Shown one piece after another: positions 1 through 9,900 of a stretch of 64,000 nucleotides of DNA (within the stretch, counting starts at the first letter, position 1; every line of letters starts with the position of its first letter). The position numbers were made by a program, and so were the translations under genes. The notes below the pieces were generated by a model. The model was not told the origin of the DNA and ran no database searches. It worked only from the letters and a program-made list of their open reading frames with translations. Source of the stretch: Pyropia yezoensis (Eukaryota > Rhodophyta > Bangiophyceae > Bangiales > Bangiaceae); the NCBI GenBank assembly GCA_009829735.1, contig CM020618.1, positions 10,073,119-10,137,118 on the forward strand, in the 5' to 3' direction.

Positions 1-303
1 CCCGTCATCCGCCCCGTGTGCCCAGCGCTGCACCAGGCGCAGCACGCCACCGTCCGAGCGCCACCCGCCGCCCAAGCCGTCGCCGGGCGCCAGTCGGCCG
101 TGTGCTGGCAGCGCCCTCATGGCAAGCACGCGCCCACGCCCCGCCAGCCACGCGGCGCGCACTTGACTGCTTCCCGTCTTCGAGCCAGCTTGACACAGCC
201 CCCATAGAGACACGTCCCTGCCCCGTGTCCCGACGCGGTGCGGAGTTGTCAACCGCTCACCCGTACATCAAAGCCGTTCATCGTTAAGTACAATCGTAAC
301 CCA
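1..303 (-). repeat. Copia LTR, 3' copy (partial)
   Basis: The stretch aligns over its length with 21040-21352, with many substitutions and small indels. Both copies end on the plus strand with CGTAACCCA, so on the element strand the LTR begins TGGGTTACG. The other end lies outside the window. Inside the boundary (304 onward) there is only a weak purine-rich tract on the minus strand. Confidence 0.75.
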
Positions 304-559
304 TCCATGCACGCTCTCCCGTGATGCCCATACCCCGGTCCGTATCGCGGTTGTCAGCACAAAGAGAGAATGCGTCGGCGAGGATACCATACTCCTGCTG
401 AGGCGGCCCGTGTGCGAATCCAGAGCGACGAGGAGGAGGGGGGGTGTATTGGGTCGATCAGAACCGGCCCGGACAAGCCCGCCCGCCCGCCGACTTGAAA
501 CAAGAGCCAGGTGACGGCAGCGGCAGCCACCTGCCCGCCAGGGCAGCACGGAGCGATCG

Positions 560-1971
560 TGCACCGTTGGGCTTGGTGAGTCCGTCCGCCCATTAAAAGT
601 GACCGGCACCCATTTCACCGATGCGATGGACCCTAGGCGATAGCAGTCCCGCAATTCAATGACAGCGGCGCGCACCTCCTTGGACTCGTTATTGGAGGTG
701 GTGGTGAGGGCGTCGTAGAAGGCCTAGGAGTCAATGAAGGCATGAACTGGGAAGCTCGCCTCCTGACAGCCCATAAAAAGAGGCGCCGCGGCGAAGGAAA
801 TGAGTAAGGCGTCATGCATGTCCTGCGGCAGGCTGGACGTCTCTGCCGCAAACGAGCGATGCGTCACTCGTCCCTGTTGTTGAGAGCCCCAGGCCACGAG
901 GTCTTCCGTAAGGCCGACTGGGCCCCGATCATTGCCAATATCGGCCACGTCTGCTGCCGTATTGCTTCCTCCGAGAAAGAGAGCAAAGCCTGACTGCGCC
1001 GCCGAGATGCGCAGCGTCACTGCCGAGAAGTCCGTAAAGAGAAATAGGCATCAAGGGGCCCCGACCGTTCCCAGCCGCAGTTCACAGTCGCGCGAACGGA
1101 GGGCCTCAGCGACGGGGCGGATGGCACGGACGAGGTCTGAGACAAGGGTATGCTTGAAGGGGCGGGCCAGCACGGCAGCTCCAAAAGCCAGGTGAAGAAG
1201 GGTCTGACCCGCTGCCCAGAGCAGTGCCCCAGTAGCACGACGGTAGAGCGTAAGCTCCTCCGCGGTGACGGCAAGGACCGCCGACGCCGCTCGTGCCGCA
1301 GACAAAGGGATGGCGTCCAGACTGTCAACGTTTGCATGCTGCTGTACCCAGACTGCTGATACAGGGGCGGGGCCGACAATGTCGTGGGCGTGCGGTGCCT
1401 TACATGATACATCTCGGCCCGCGAATGCAAAGTGGCCCACCTCCACCGCCCCAATAGCAAAAGCTGACCGGAGCTCGAGCTCGAAGCGGCGAACGCCCGA
1501 CAAAGTTCTTCCGTAGAGGAAATCATCCACGGGCACAGCCACGATCAGGATGACTTGCGTCCCAGCAAGGAGAGCAAACAGCCCATGTCCGCCGTGGATT
1601 GCAAAGCCCCGATTTTATGCATGAGGACGCTCGTACGACATGCGTGGCGCGTCGGTGAGTCCATACGCGCATTTCTTAAGCCCCCACACCACACCTTGCG
1701 GAGCTCGCGCCTCCACAGGGGGGCACACGTGCACGGGGCGAGGGAGGTCGATAGGGAGCCCTTTTAGGAATGCGGTGGCTACATGCACAGTACGAGGGAC
1801 CCAGTCATGGAACGCCTTCGCGGCCAGGGTTAGCCGCGCAGTGGAGCGGGAGACAGTGGAGGAGGTACGATCCACAATAGCTCTGTCGGGGTCCTCAAAG
1901 CCCCGTACGCATAGACGAGCCTTGAGCCGAGGCAGAAGATCAGGGAGCGGGGCGCCTTGGATAGTCAGCAC
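560..1971 (-). pseudogene. Copia reverse transcriptase and RNase H remnant
   Basis: At 1971-1615 the palm begins with KARLCVRGFEDPD and continues through HVATAFLKG to KKCAYGLTDAPR, all diagnostic of copia reverse transcriptases. After a frameshift the frame at 1542-1051 carries the active-site loop as VPVDD in place of YVDD, then the connection region (LYRRATGALLWAAGQT). RNase H follows at 1020-724 (DLVAWGSQQQGRVTHRSFAAET). A TAG after HAFIDS is followed in the same frame by EVRAAVIELRDCYRLG. At least one frameshift and one stop are present. Confidence 0.8.
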
Positions 1972-2350
1972 ACAGCTTGTGCTCAGAACCCGCTGCCCGA
2001 CGTCACGGACCTCCCGGTACGCTTGCTGGGCGAGTCAACCGAAGAGCTCGGCAGCCTTAGCGTCGTCAAACCGCGTCCCATCGTCCGCAGCAGGCACCTC
2101 AGCGTCGGCGCAGCTCCCGCCGCGTCACTAAGATTGTGTGTAATACGAGAGTGCCCCTGCCCCCGTCCCGCACCGTCGTGGCGGGCGTGAAGAAGACGGC
2201 GCTCTGGAAGGGACCGTCAGCTATTGTCGCAGTCGTCACCAGGGCAATACCCTGGGCGAGCCTGTCACCTGGTGCTCCGATGAGCAGCCTGACGTTTGCT
2301 CAGTCCAGGGACACCAGGCAAGCCTCAGCCACGTCTGCATCACACTCTGT

Positions 2351-3071
2351 TCATAGCGCCGCCAAGGCCCGGCTTACCACGTCATCCGCCCCGTCCTCAC
2401 TGTGCGCACGTGTCCCTCGGCCAGCGCTACTACGAAGGCGCGCAACGACGGCCTCACGCGGCATAGGTGCCGACACGTAGTCCCCCTCCGCTTCCTCTTC
2501 AGAAGCTGTGGCAGGTACCGCAGGGCGCCCAGCGACTGGAGCCGTATTCGTGACCGGCGTCGTGCGCGGGGCAATAAACATTGCCAAGTCCGACGCATTG
2601 CAGATCTTGTGCGCCCCACCGCGCTGCAGCTGAACGACCCTGCCGACCTGTGACACGACCGTGGCCGTGCCGTGCATGCCCTGTCGAGAGGCAGTCTGGG
2701 ACTCCTACTAGTAGCGCACAACATCCCCAGGCTGGTACACGTGACACGGGTCACCTGGCACGCGATGGTTGAGGGTCCGCCGTACCGACTGGCTCGCCTC
2801 TGCGCGGGCAAAAGCAGCTCGAGACACGGCCAAGAGGGCCAAGGTCTGGGCCAAGTCCCGCTTCTCGGGAAGGTGGCCCCCCTGCATCGCCGGTAGCGAG
2901 TCAGATATCGCCGAGGAAGGTCGTGGCATTGATCCCGTTGCCAGTTGAAAGGGAGATGCGCAGCCATGCACAGCCAGGCTGCTCTGAGCGAAGCAGGCGT
3001 GGTTGAGAAGCTCCTGCAGGGGAGCCGCCGGGTAGGCCATGACGAAAGCTAGCACCATGTGCTTGACGACC
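2351..3071 (-). pseudogene. Copia integrase, C-terminal part
   Basis: The frame resumes directly at the gypsy boundary with VVKHMVLAFVMAYP and continues through LAVHGCASPFQLATGS, a conserved post-core integrase segment, to PGDVVRYY near 2708. A second frame (2677-2351) holds the small C-terminal DNA-binding domain (GRVVQLQRGGAHKICNASDL) and an acidic, low-complexity linker towards reverse transcriptase. A stop and a frameshift separate the two parts. Confidence 0.7.
3067..3071. repeat. Target-site duplication CGACC (left)
   Basis: CGACC lies immediately outside the TGTAGCA end of the LTR at 3072. The same five bases follow the TGCTACA end of the LTR that closes the block at 19226. Both copies lie within the copia integrase coding sequence. 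Confidence 0.9.
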
Positions 3072-3434
3072 TGTAGCACAATAGGAATCCGTCGCACGTC
3101 CACTCTCAGGGAACACTCACCAAGGGGGATCGGCACCAACGTCACCGGGAGGCCAAGGTTGCTGTCCTTGGAGCGCAAGCCACGGGACCAAGATGGGAGC
3201 CCAAATGGGAGGGGTTTGTTGTTCTGCCTTGGCCGGCGGTGGATTCGCCACTGGCCCCCTCGTTATAAACCCTCGGAGACACTACTAACTACCCTCCACC
3301 CCAAGATGCAAGTCCCTCTGGTCATACGTAACTTATAGATACCGTGACCAGCTCGGACTCTCAAATTGGAAGTTAAGGATTAGAAGTAGCCCCCCTAATT
3401 TTAGGGTCACAATACGGCCAACCATATTGCTACA
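3072..3434 (-). repeat. Gypsy LTR 1 (3' LTR on the element strand)
   Basis: The 363-bp repeat starts TGTAGCA and ends TGCTACA. It is identical to LTR 3 except for two substitutions near 3387 and 3405. The sequence CGTTATAAACCC around 3260 gives a TATA-like core readable on either strand, so transcription could start towards pol from the opposite LTR or inward from this LTR towards the plus-strand ORF. The TATA role is inference. Confidence 0.9.
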
Positions 3435-3448
3435 TATCCCCCCCTTAG
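3435..3448 (-). other. Polypurine tract of the gypsy element
   Basis: On the element strand the bases directly before the 3' LTR read CTAAGGGGGGGATA. This purine-rich block is the expected primer for plus-strand DNA synthesis in LTR elements, and its position against TGTAGCA fixes the inner LTR border. Confidence 0.75.
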
Positions 3449-4019
3449 ATTCGGCCCGTCCTCGGGTCGAGTTGCATTCGGGTTACCGAATGTAAGTGGG
3501 TCGCGTGACTGTTTACCCGTCGGGTGGGGCTTTGCGCCCCGTCGCGACAGACACCCCTTTTCGAGGTTGTCCGAGGGGGGTGCCCCCCTTTGTGTGGTAC
3601 ACACACGATCCGTTTTCCGGACCGTTAATTTCCCGATGCGGGTTGCTGTTCGCGCCCCCCCTTTCCGAGGGGTGGTGCAAGCGGATCCGCCACCAGGTGC
3701 CTGGTGGTAGGGGGGCCCCTCTCGTGTGGACGATTGAGTGGGGGGCGGGGGCTGCCCGCGTTGCGTGGGGGCGGTTGGGGGTGACCCCCCTTACTTACCC
3801 CGTGTGTGGGTGTGGCCCCATCCCGCCCAGGTGCCTGGGTGGAGCGCGGTCGTAGCCCCGTGGGGCGCGGGTCGACCCGCGTGCCTGCGGCGCTTCTCGT
3901 GGCCGTTTCTGGTCATAAGCGCGGGTGTCCGCGCTTCCCTGGCTCGTCCCGGTTATCCCACCGTACCGGGTTGTAGCCGTCGACGGCTTGTGGGCGCGGG
4001 GGACTCCGCACCCGTTATC

Positions 4020-6467
4020 ATGTCCTATCCCCAGGTGCTTGAAGAGGAGGAAGACCTCCTGATCGGGGAGGAGATGGAGGACGACGCGCCTGTCGGTCCC
4101 GACGCCGCGCGTTACGGGGTGAGCTCGTCTGACGACGACGGGCCTGCGGTGTCCGTCCGTCTGTCGGCCGGAGGACTGTCGTCCGTGTGCAGCGGCACGA
4201 CGGTGCCGTCGGCCGGAGGTCAACCCGGCGGTCAACCGCGCGTGGCGGCTTCTACCCCCTCTCTGCCGGCTGCCCGGATGGGGCCTGGTGCCGGTGCCGG
4301 CTCACCGCAGGTACCTCAAGATGGTCCGCCCTGCGGCGGAGGTCGCGACCCGCAGCCGACTCCGGCTGGTCAAGGTGGTCCGGGTGTCCGGGCGGTGACT
4401 CCTCGAGGCGGTCCCGACGTTGACGCGGGTGGTGGTGGCGGTGCGACACCCGGTGCGGCGGGTCAAGACGGTGCGGGTGTCCGCACGGCCGGGGCTCCGG
4501 CTCCGGAGGCTGTCCAAGTGCCTTCCCCTTCCGAGGCGCGGGCTACGCCGACGGGTGGTGCCGGCGCCGGTGCCGTACCTGCGGTGCCGCGGGCGTCGAG
4601 CGGTCAAGACGCTCCTTCTCCCATGGCGGTTGACACCGGGAGTTACTCCGGGCGGGCGCCCGCCCTTCTTCTTCCTCCTCGGCCTCGTCCATCTCCGACG
4701 TCGGCCCCTCTGCCGGTGGTGCGTCCCCCGGCGCCCCCGATTCTTCCTGGTCCTGCCCGGGTTGCCCCGTTGGGTGGCGGCGTCGCCGTGGCGGCGGGTC
4801 AACCCGCCATGTCGGTGTCCGACTTGGTGGCTCGGGTTCGAGGCCTCACGGTGCAAGAGTCGATGGAGTCCGATGGGCGTATGCGGGTGGACTTCCACCT
4901 GGTGCATCCCCGTGGAGAATCCTCCCGGCGCGTCAAGGTGGACCCGTGCTGGGAGCGGGAGTTGGTGCGGCTGGTCAACCAGCCGAACGCGGTCCGGGTG
5001 GAACACCATTGGATCCTGAGTCAGCCGGACGACCGGCATGCGCAGCTCTGGCGCACCCGGGTGGGACGGGGTGAGGTCTACCTCGACCCCAACTTCGGGG
5101 TCTGCGACTTGATTGCCCCCGCGTTGCCGCGGGAGATTAACTACCCGGCTAGTGCTCGGGGGATTGCGGCGGCGGCGGAGCCGGTTGCGTTTGGGGAGAC
5201 GGTGAGCCGTACCGGTCGGTATCCCGACTTTGACTACTACCCGGGGGTACCCCCGTATCTGTCGTTGACGGCTCCCTACCCGCCCATGGCGGGGTTGAAG
5301 TCGGCGTCGAGTTGGCGACGTAACCATGGTGTCATGGCGGATGCGTTCCGCACGGATATAACGTGTGCGTTGCAGACCGGCAACGGTCGTGCTCCGGTAT
5401 ACACTCCCGTGCGCCCGCCGCCATGGCAGGAGGGGTGGGAACCCGCCCCTGCTTTCCGGTTTGACACCGGCTCCTGTCTTCGCTACTTCGGGAGTGTGTT
5501 GGCCTCGCGACCGGTCCACCCGTTGCAGGGTACCTTCACCCTTGAGGTTACCCTCGGGCAGGCTTCATCCTTCTTGCTGTCCGTCCGCCGGCAGGGTCGT
5601 CTGTTTCATCTTCCGACGGGTGTCCGTCGGCACATCGCGCAGTTGGGCGTGGATCTGATAGCTGCCAAGACCGGGTTGGCCCGGGAGTTCGAAGCCCTGC
5701 TGGCTGTTCACGATGCCGTGAACTGGGCTGGGGTGTTGGCCCTTCCCCCGTACCGGGACCCGCAGGCTGGGGCTTCCCCCTTGCCTCGTCACTCGTTGCG
5801 TGTCCGGCGTACTCAGCCGGGTGAGCCTAGTTGCCATGGGTGGGCGTCCACCGAGGCCGTTCCTGACCTGGGTATTCCCATGGTTATCCATGACCCTCTT
5901 CAGGTCCTTGCTCCGTGGTTCGGTAACCCGATGCCGGCGGCGGTTGGCCGTCGTCCCCGAGAGTGGGGCTCTGTGGGTGGGGAGCGTGAGGTGTCCCGTC
6001 GTCGGGCGGAGTACCGCCGTGGTTACGGTGGAGCCCCTTCGGTAGGGTCCTACCGGGCCTCGTATCAGGTGCCACCGGCTCCGGTGGTAGCCGTGTCGGC
6101 TCCTGTGGCTCCTCTGGCTGCGCCAGTGTCACCTCCCGCCCCTGTCCTACATGACGGGGGTCCCCGTCTCTGGTATGAAGGCGTTGACGCCCTTGTTACC
6201 CGCGCAATGCGTGGGGGTCTCTCTGTTAGCTGGGGGGATATCCCCCGAGGTGCTGCGCTGGTTGGGTCAGCGCGTTGCTTCGGTGGCGTGCTGGACCGCC
6301 TCCAGAAAGCTCTGGAGGACGTGGAGGCTGGCCGCAGCACCCTCGTCCAGCTATGCACCGAGGTAACTCGGGTGGTCGACCGTCGTGACGTTGCCGACCG
6401 GTGGAGCACGGAGGTCTACGCGCTTACGCGTGAGTGGCCTCCCTCGGGCAGTGGGTCTACCCACTGA
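4020..6467 (+). CDS. Accessory protein of unknown function, opposite strand to pol
   Basis: This 815-residue ORF lies between the end of pol and the 3' LTR of the gypsy element, on the opposite strand. The ATG at 4020 is chosen because it starts an acidic segment (MSYPQVLEEEEDLL); the frame is open back to 3738, but that stretch is low-complexity. The layout is an acidic N-terminus (to about residue 45), a Gly/Pro/Ala-rich disordered region (to about 260), and a non-repetitive, probably folded region (about 265-660) with aromatic and charged residues such as VRVEHHWILSQPDD and RYPDFDYYPGVPPYL. A Pro/Ala linker and a C-terminal helical stretch (GGVLDRLQKALEDVEAGRST) follow. There is no zinc knuckle, signal peptide or membrane segment. 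I do not recognise the family. Antisense ORFs in this position are known in some plant gypsy elements, such as maize Grande. The long open frame in a young element argues for selection. Confidence 0.6.
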   Translation: MSYPQVLEEEEDLLIGEEMEDDAPVGPDAARYGVSSSDDDGPAVSVRLSAGGLSSVCSGTTVPSAGGQPGGQPRVAASTPSLPAARMGPGAGAGSPQVPQDGPPCGGGRDPQPTPAGQGGPGVRAVTPRGGPDVDAGGGGGATPGAAGQDGAGVRTAGAPAPEAVQVPSPSEARATPTGGAGAGAVPAVPRASSGQDAPSPMAVDTGSYSGRAPALLLPPRPRPSPTSAPLPVVRPPAPPILPGPARVAPLGGGVAVAAGQPAMSVSDLVARVRGLTVQESMESDGRMRVDFHLVHPRGESSRRVKVDPCWERELVRLVNQPNAVRVEHHWILSQPDDRHAQLWRTRVGRGEVYLDPNFGVCDLIAPALPREINYPASARGIAAAAEPVAFGETVSRTGRYPDFDYYPGVPPYLSLTAPYPPMAGLKSASSWRRNHGVMADAFRTDITCALQTGNGRAPVYTPVRPPPWQEGWEPAPAFRFDTGSCLRYFGSVLASRPVHPLQGTFTLEVTLGQASSFLLSVRRQGRLFHLPTGVRRHIAQLGVDLIAAKTGLAREFEALLAVHDAVNWAGVLALPPYRDPQAGASPLPRHSLRVRRTQPGEPSCHGWASTEAVPDLGIPMVIHDPLQVLAPWFGNPMPAAVGRRPREWGSVGGEREVSRRRAEYRRGYGGAPSVGSYRASYQVPPAPVVAVSAPVAPLAAPVSPPAPVLHDGGPRLWYEGVDALVTRAMRGGLSVSWGDIPRGAALVGSARCFGGVLDRLQKALEDVEAGRSTLVQLCTEVTRVVDRRDVADRWSTEVYALTREWPPSGSGSTH

Positions 6468-6923
6468 GGAATGCTATTGTTTGGGCGGGAGAGGGCTCCG
6501 GCAACCCTTATGGTAGCCGGGTAGTAGTGAGTATAAACTCATCCCCCGCTGGGGGCATTGCTTGCCTCTGTTTGCTGCCCTGGGGAGTACCCCTTCTGGC
6601 TCAGTGGTGCCTTGCCTCCCGCCCAACTTCTTCCGGTTGGTTCATGCTTGGGGAGGTTATCCTCCCTCACTTTGTGTCTTGGCTTGGGGAGGTCATCCTC
6701 CCGTGTAAGCTCCCTAGTTACTTCGATATTATCGGAGTTAGCCTTTACCTTTAAGTTAACTTATTAAGGTTCAGGTTTTTACTTAGTTACCTAAGCTTGG
6801 TTCGACTTAGAAACCTAAGTCTGATTTGACTTAGAAACCTAAGTCTGCCGTAACCACGTCACACCCTACTTAGTAGGTATAAGCCTCACCCCCCAACAGC
6901 CGAAGTCGGTGTCGGTTGGGTTG
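6468..6923. repeat. Hairpin-rich spacer between convergent ORFs
   Basis: This 456-base spacer separates the stop of the plus-strand ORF from the stop of pol. It holds two near-identical hairpins (CTTGGGGAGGTTATCCTCCC at 6647-6666 and a one-base variant at 6683-6702). Three further hairpins with CTTAG stems follow at 6782-6795, 6804-6821 and 6828-6845; the last two are the same 18-mer, GACTTAGAAACCTAAGTC. The spacer is AT-richer than its surroundings. A role in 3'-end formation of two converging transcripts is plausible but unproven. Confidence 0.6.
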
Positions 6924-9900
6924 TTACAGTAGGCGTCGTCGCTTCATGTAAGGCATGAGGAGTTGGCGGGGTATATTTGCCGCCTGTTCCCAGGTGGGTG
7001 AGTCGTATCCGACCCACATAACCTTGACGTACCAGGGTCCTGGTAGGTCCGGGTCGGTGTGTCCGACCACGCTCTCTACTTGGCATGGAATCCCATCCGG
7101 TCCCACCAGGTCATCTGACCGGTGGGTTGTAAGAGCTTCATGTAGCAACCCAGCCGGTACCGGCTGAGGCTGTTCCGGCTTCGGAGCAGGTGTGACATCA
7201 TTCATACTGATGCGTTGGATCTCCGTATCGGAGTGTAAGATAACAGAGTGGTCATCTCTGTGGAGAATCTGGTACGGTCCCTTGACCGGTTGCATAAGCT
7301 TGTTCCCTCGGAACTTCTGGTGTCTGATATAGACCCAGTCACCTGTTACCAGGGTTGCGTTGCGCACCCGTAGTCGGGCGTCGAAGTTCTTCTTATACCG
7401 AAGTTGTGTTCTGTCAAGGGCACCCTTGAGCTTAGGAATCATCCACGATAGCTTGGCCAACCAAGCTAGGTGGATGCGTTCGGCGGGTCGGCCCTTCGGT
7501 GTATCATACCGAGTGCACCTGCCTGGCGGCAGCGTCAGGTTACCGACGCCTAGTGGCATGACCCATTCCAGTGGGGCGATGTTGGTACTCCGATGTGGCC
7601 TGGCATTGTATGCCAGGGTGAGTACGGACAGAAGCCTGTCCCAAGTGTTCGTGTGCTCTGCCACGTAGCACTGTAGCATCTTGACGATGGTGCGGTTGAA
7701 CCGCTCCACCTGCCCGTTGGACTGCGGGTGGTAGTCGGATGCCCGACGTGGTTCGATACCGAACATGCCCAGGACCTTAGTGCAGAATGCCGACGTAAGG
7801 TTTGCTCCGTTATCGGAGAGGAGTTGCTTCATGACTCCGTATGCACTGATCCAGTGGTCAACCACTGCGTTCATAATCGTGTATGCCGTATCATTCGGGA
7901 TGGCTGCCGCTCGTGACAGCTTGGTGAATCGGTCAGACATGACCAGGATGTACCTGTTCCCTTCTTCCGTTACCGGAAGTGGCCCGAGTATGTCGATAGC
8001 GACTTGCTCGTTGGGCCCATCGGGTGGGAATAGCTTCATGGCAGACGCCTGCCTATGTAGACTCATGCGGTTACGCGCACAGGGGTGGCATCCCCTTACG
8101 TGGTCGACCACGTCGACGGCCATTGCTGGCCAGTAGAAGAACCTTCGCATTGCTGCGAACATACGTGAACCCCCCGGGTGTCCGGCTGTAGGCTTCTCAT
8201 GTTCTCGTTCCATGACGGCTTGCCGTAAGGACACGGGAACCACGACTTGATGTCGTCCATCGGCGGGTGCCCGCCGGTATATGAGTCCGTCTTCGTTCTC
8301 GGAGAAGATGCCGGCCGTACCGGCCAGGAGGTTAGCACGATGACGTCTACAGTCATCTTCGTTGGCCTGTGCCTCGCGGAAGTCCGCGAGGGTCAATGGG
8401 CACGCAAGGTGTGCCATGGTATGGTCAGCCATACCCTGGGTAGCATTACCCACCATGCACACCGGTACTACCGGGATGTCCTCGTCCACCGGGCGGGTAT
8501 CCCCGCTCGGGGTGTCGAGTCGAGACAACGCGTCTCCGAGGTGGTGGGTTGACCCAGCCTTATACACCGTGCGGTAGTCGTGCTCGGCCATCTTCAGCCT
8601 CCATCGGGCTAGCCTCCCATGGCTATCGGAATCCTTGTCACCAAGGTTGAGGAGCCATCGTAGGGGTTCGTGGTCGGACCTCACGATGAACCTGGAGCCC
8701 TCCAGGTATGGACGGAGCAGTTGCACTGCCCATATAACTCCGAGGCATTTACGCTCGGTGGCACTATAGTTCCGCTCAGCCGGGTTGAGTGTCCGGCTGA
8801 AGTACCCTACCGGACGTAGGTCCGGGATAACGTTATCGGTACCGATCAACGTCTCTCCCTGTAACAGGGTGCATCCCACTTGTGTATCACACGCATCGAC
8901 ATCGATGACGAAGGTACCCCGTCTATGCGGTAACGCAAGGACGGGTGGGGCTAGTAGGGCTCGCTTCAGCGACTCGAATGCCTCCTCTTCGCTAGGCGAA
9001 GGGGGTTGGAGTACCTTGGGTAAGGTACTGCTCGTAAGAACCGTTAACGGTTTAGCTATCCGAGCGAAGTCCTTGACGAACCGTCGGTATACATTGCACA
9101 TTCCCAGGAAGCTCTTGAGCTGCGTCTGGGTGTTAGGGAACCGGGCATCCCGGAGTGCCCGGGTATTGGCTTCGAGTACCCCTAGTTTACCAGGGGTTAT
9201 CTGGTGGCCCAGATATTCGACCGTCTGTTGGAAGAAGGCGCACTTCTTCAGACGCAGGGTTACCCCGGCGTTCCTCAAGAGGGTGAGTACCTCGTCAACA
9301 TGTTGTACATGGTCATCCATGTTACGCGAGAAGACGATGACGTCATCGAGGTACACTAGGCAGTTACGCCACTTCACCCCAGACAGTATGATGTCGATAG
9401 CCCGCTGGAATGTAGCGGGGGCGTTGGACAATCCGAAGGGCATCCTTAGGAACTCGTACACTCCACTGTGACAGACGAATGCCGTCTTGGGGATATCCTC
9501 GTCCGCCACCGGGATCTGCCAGTATCCGGCATTGCAGTCGATGGTGGTAAACACCGTAGCCTCCCCCAGGGAGTCGATGCATTCATCCATCCTTGGTAAA
9601 GGGTATGAGTCCTTCTTGGTAACCAAGTTGAGGCGTCGATAATCGATGCAAAACCGAGGGGTTTGATCCTTCTTCGGCACAATAACGACTGGGGCACCCC
9701 ATTCCGACATCGAAGGTCGGATCACCTTAGCTTCACTCATCCTCTTCACTTCTCCATCAACGATCTCTCGTTGCATAGGTCCCGCTCGGTGCGGTTGTGA
9801 GCGGGCGGGTCGTGCGCCTGGTACCAGGTCTATACGATGTTGGGTTGCCCCAATGGTCCCCAAGGCCCCGCCTGTCCACATAACGTCATGCTTTCTTAGC

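Noticed and set aside
3738..4019. N-terminal extension of the opposite-strand gypsy ORF
   Set aside because: The stretch contains GC palindromes and low-complexity peptide; the acidic start at 4020 is a more natural N-terminus, though the upstream start cannot be excluded.
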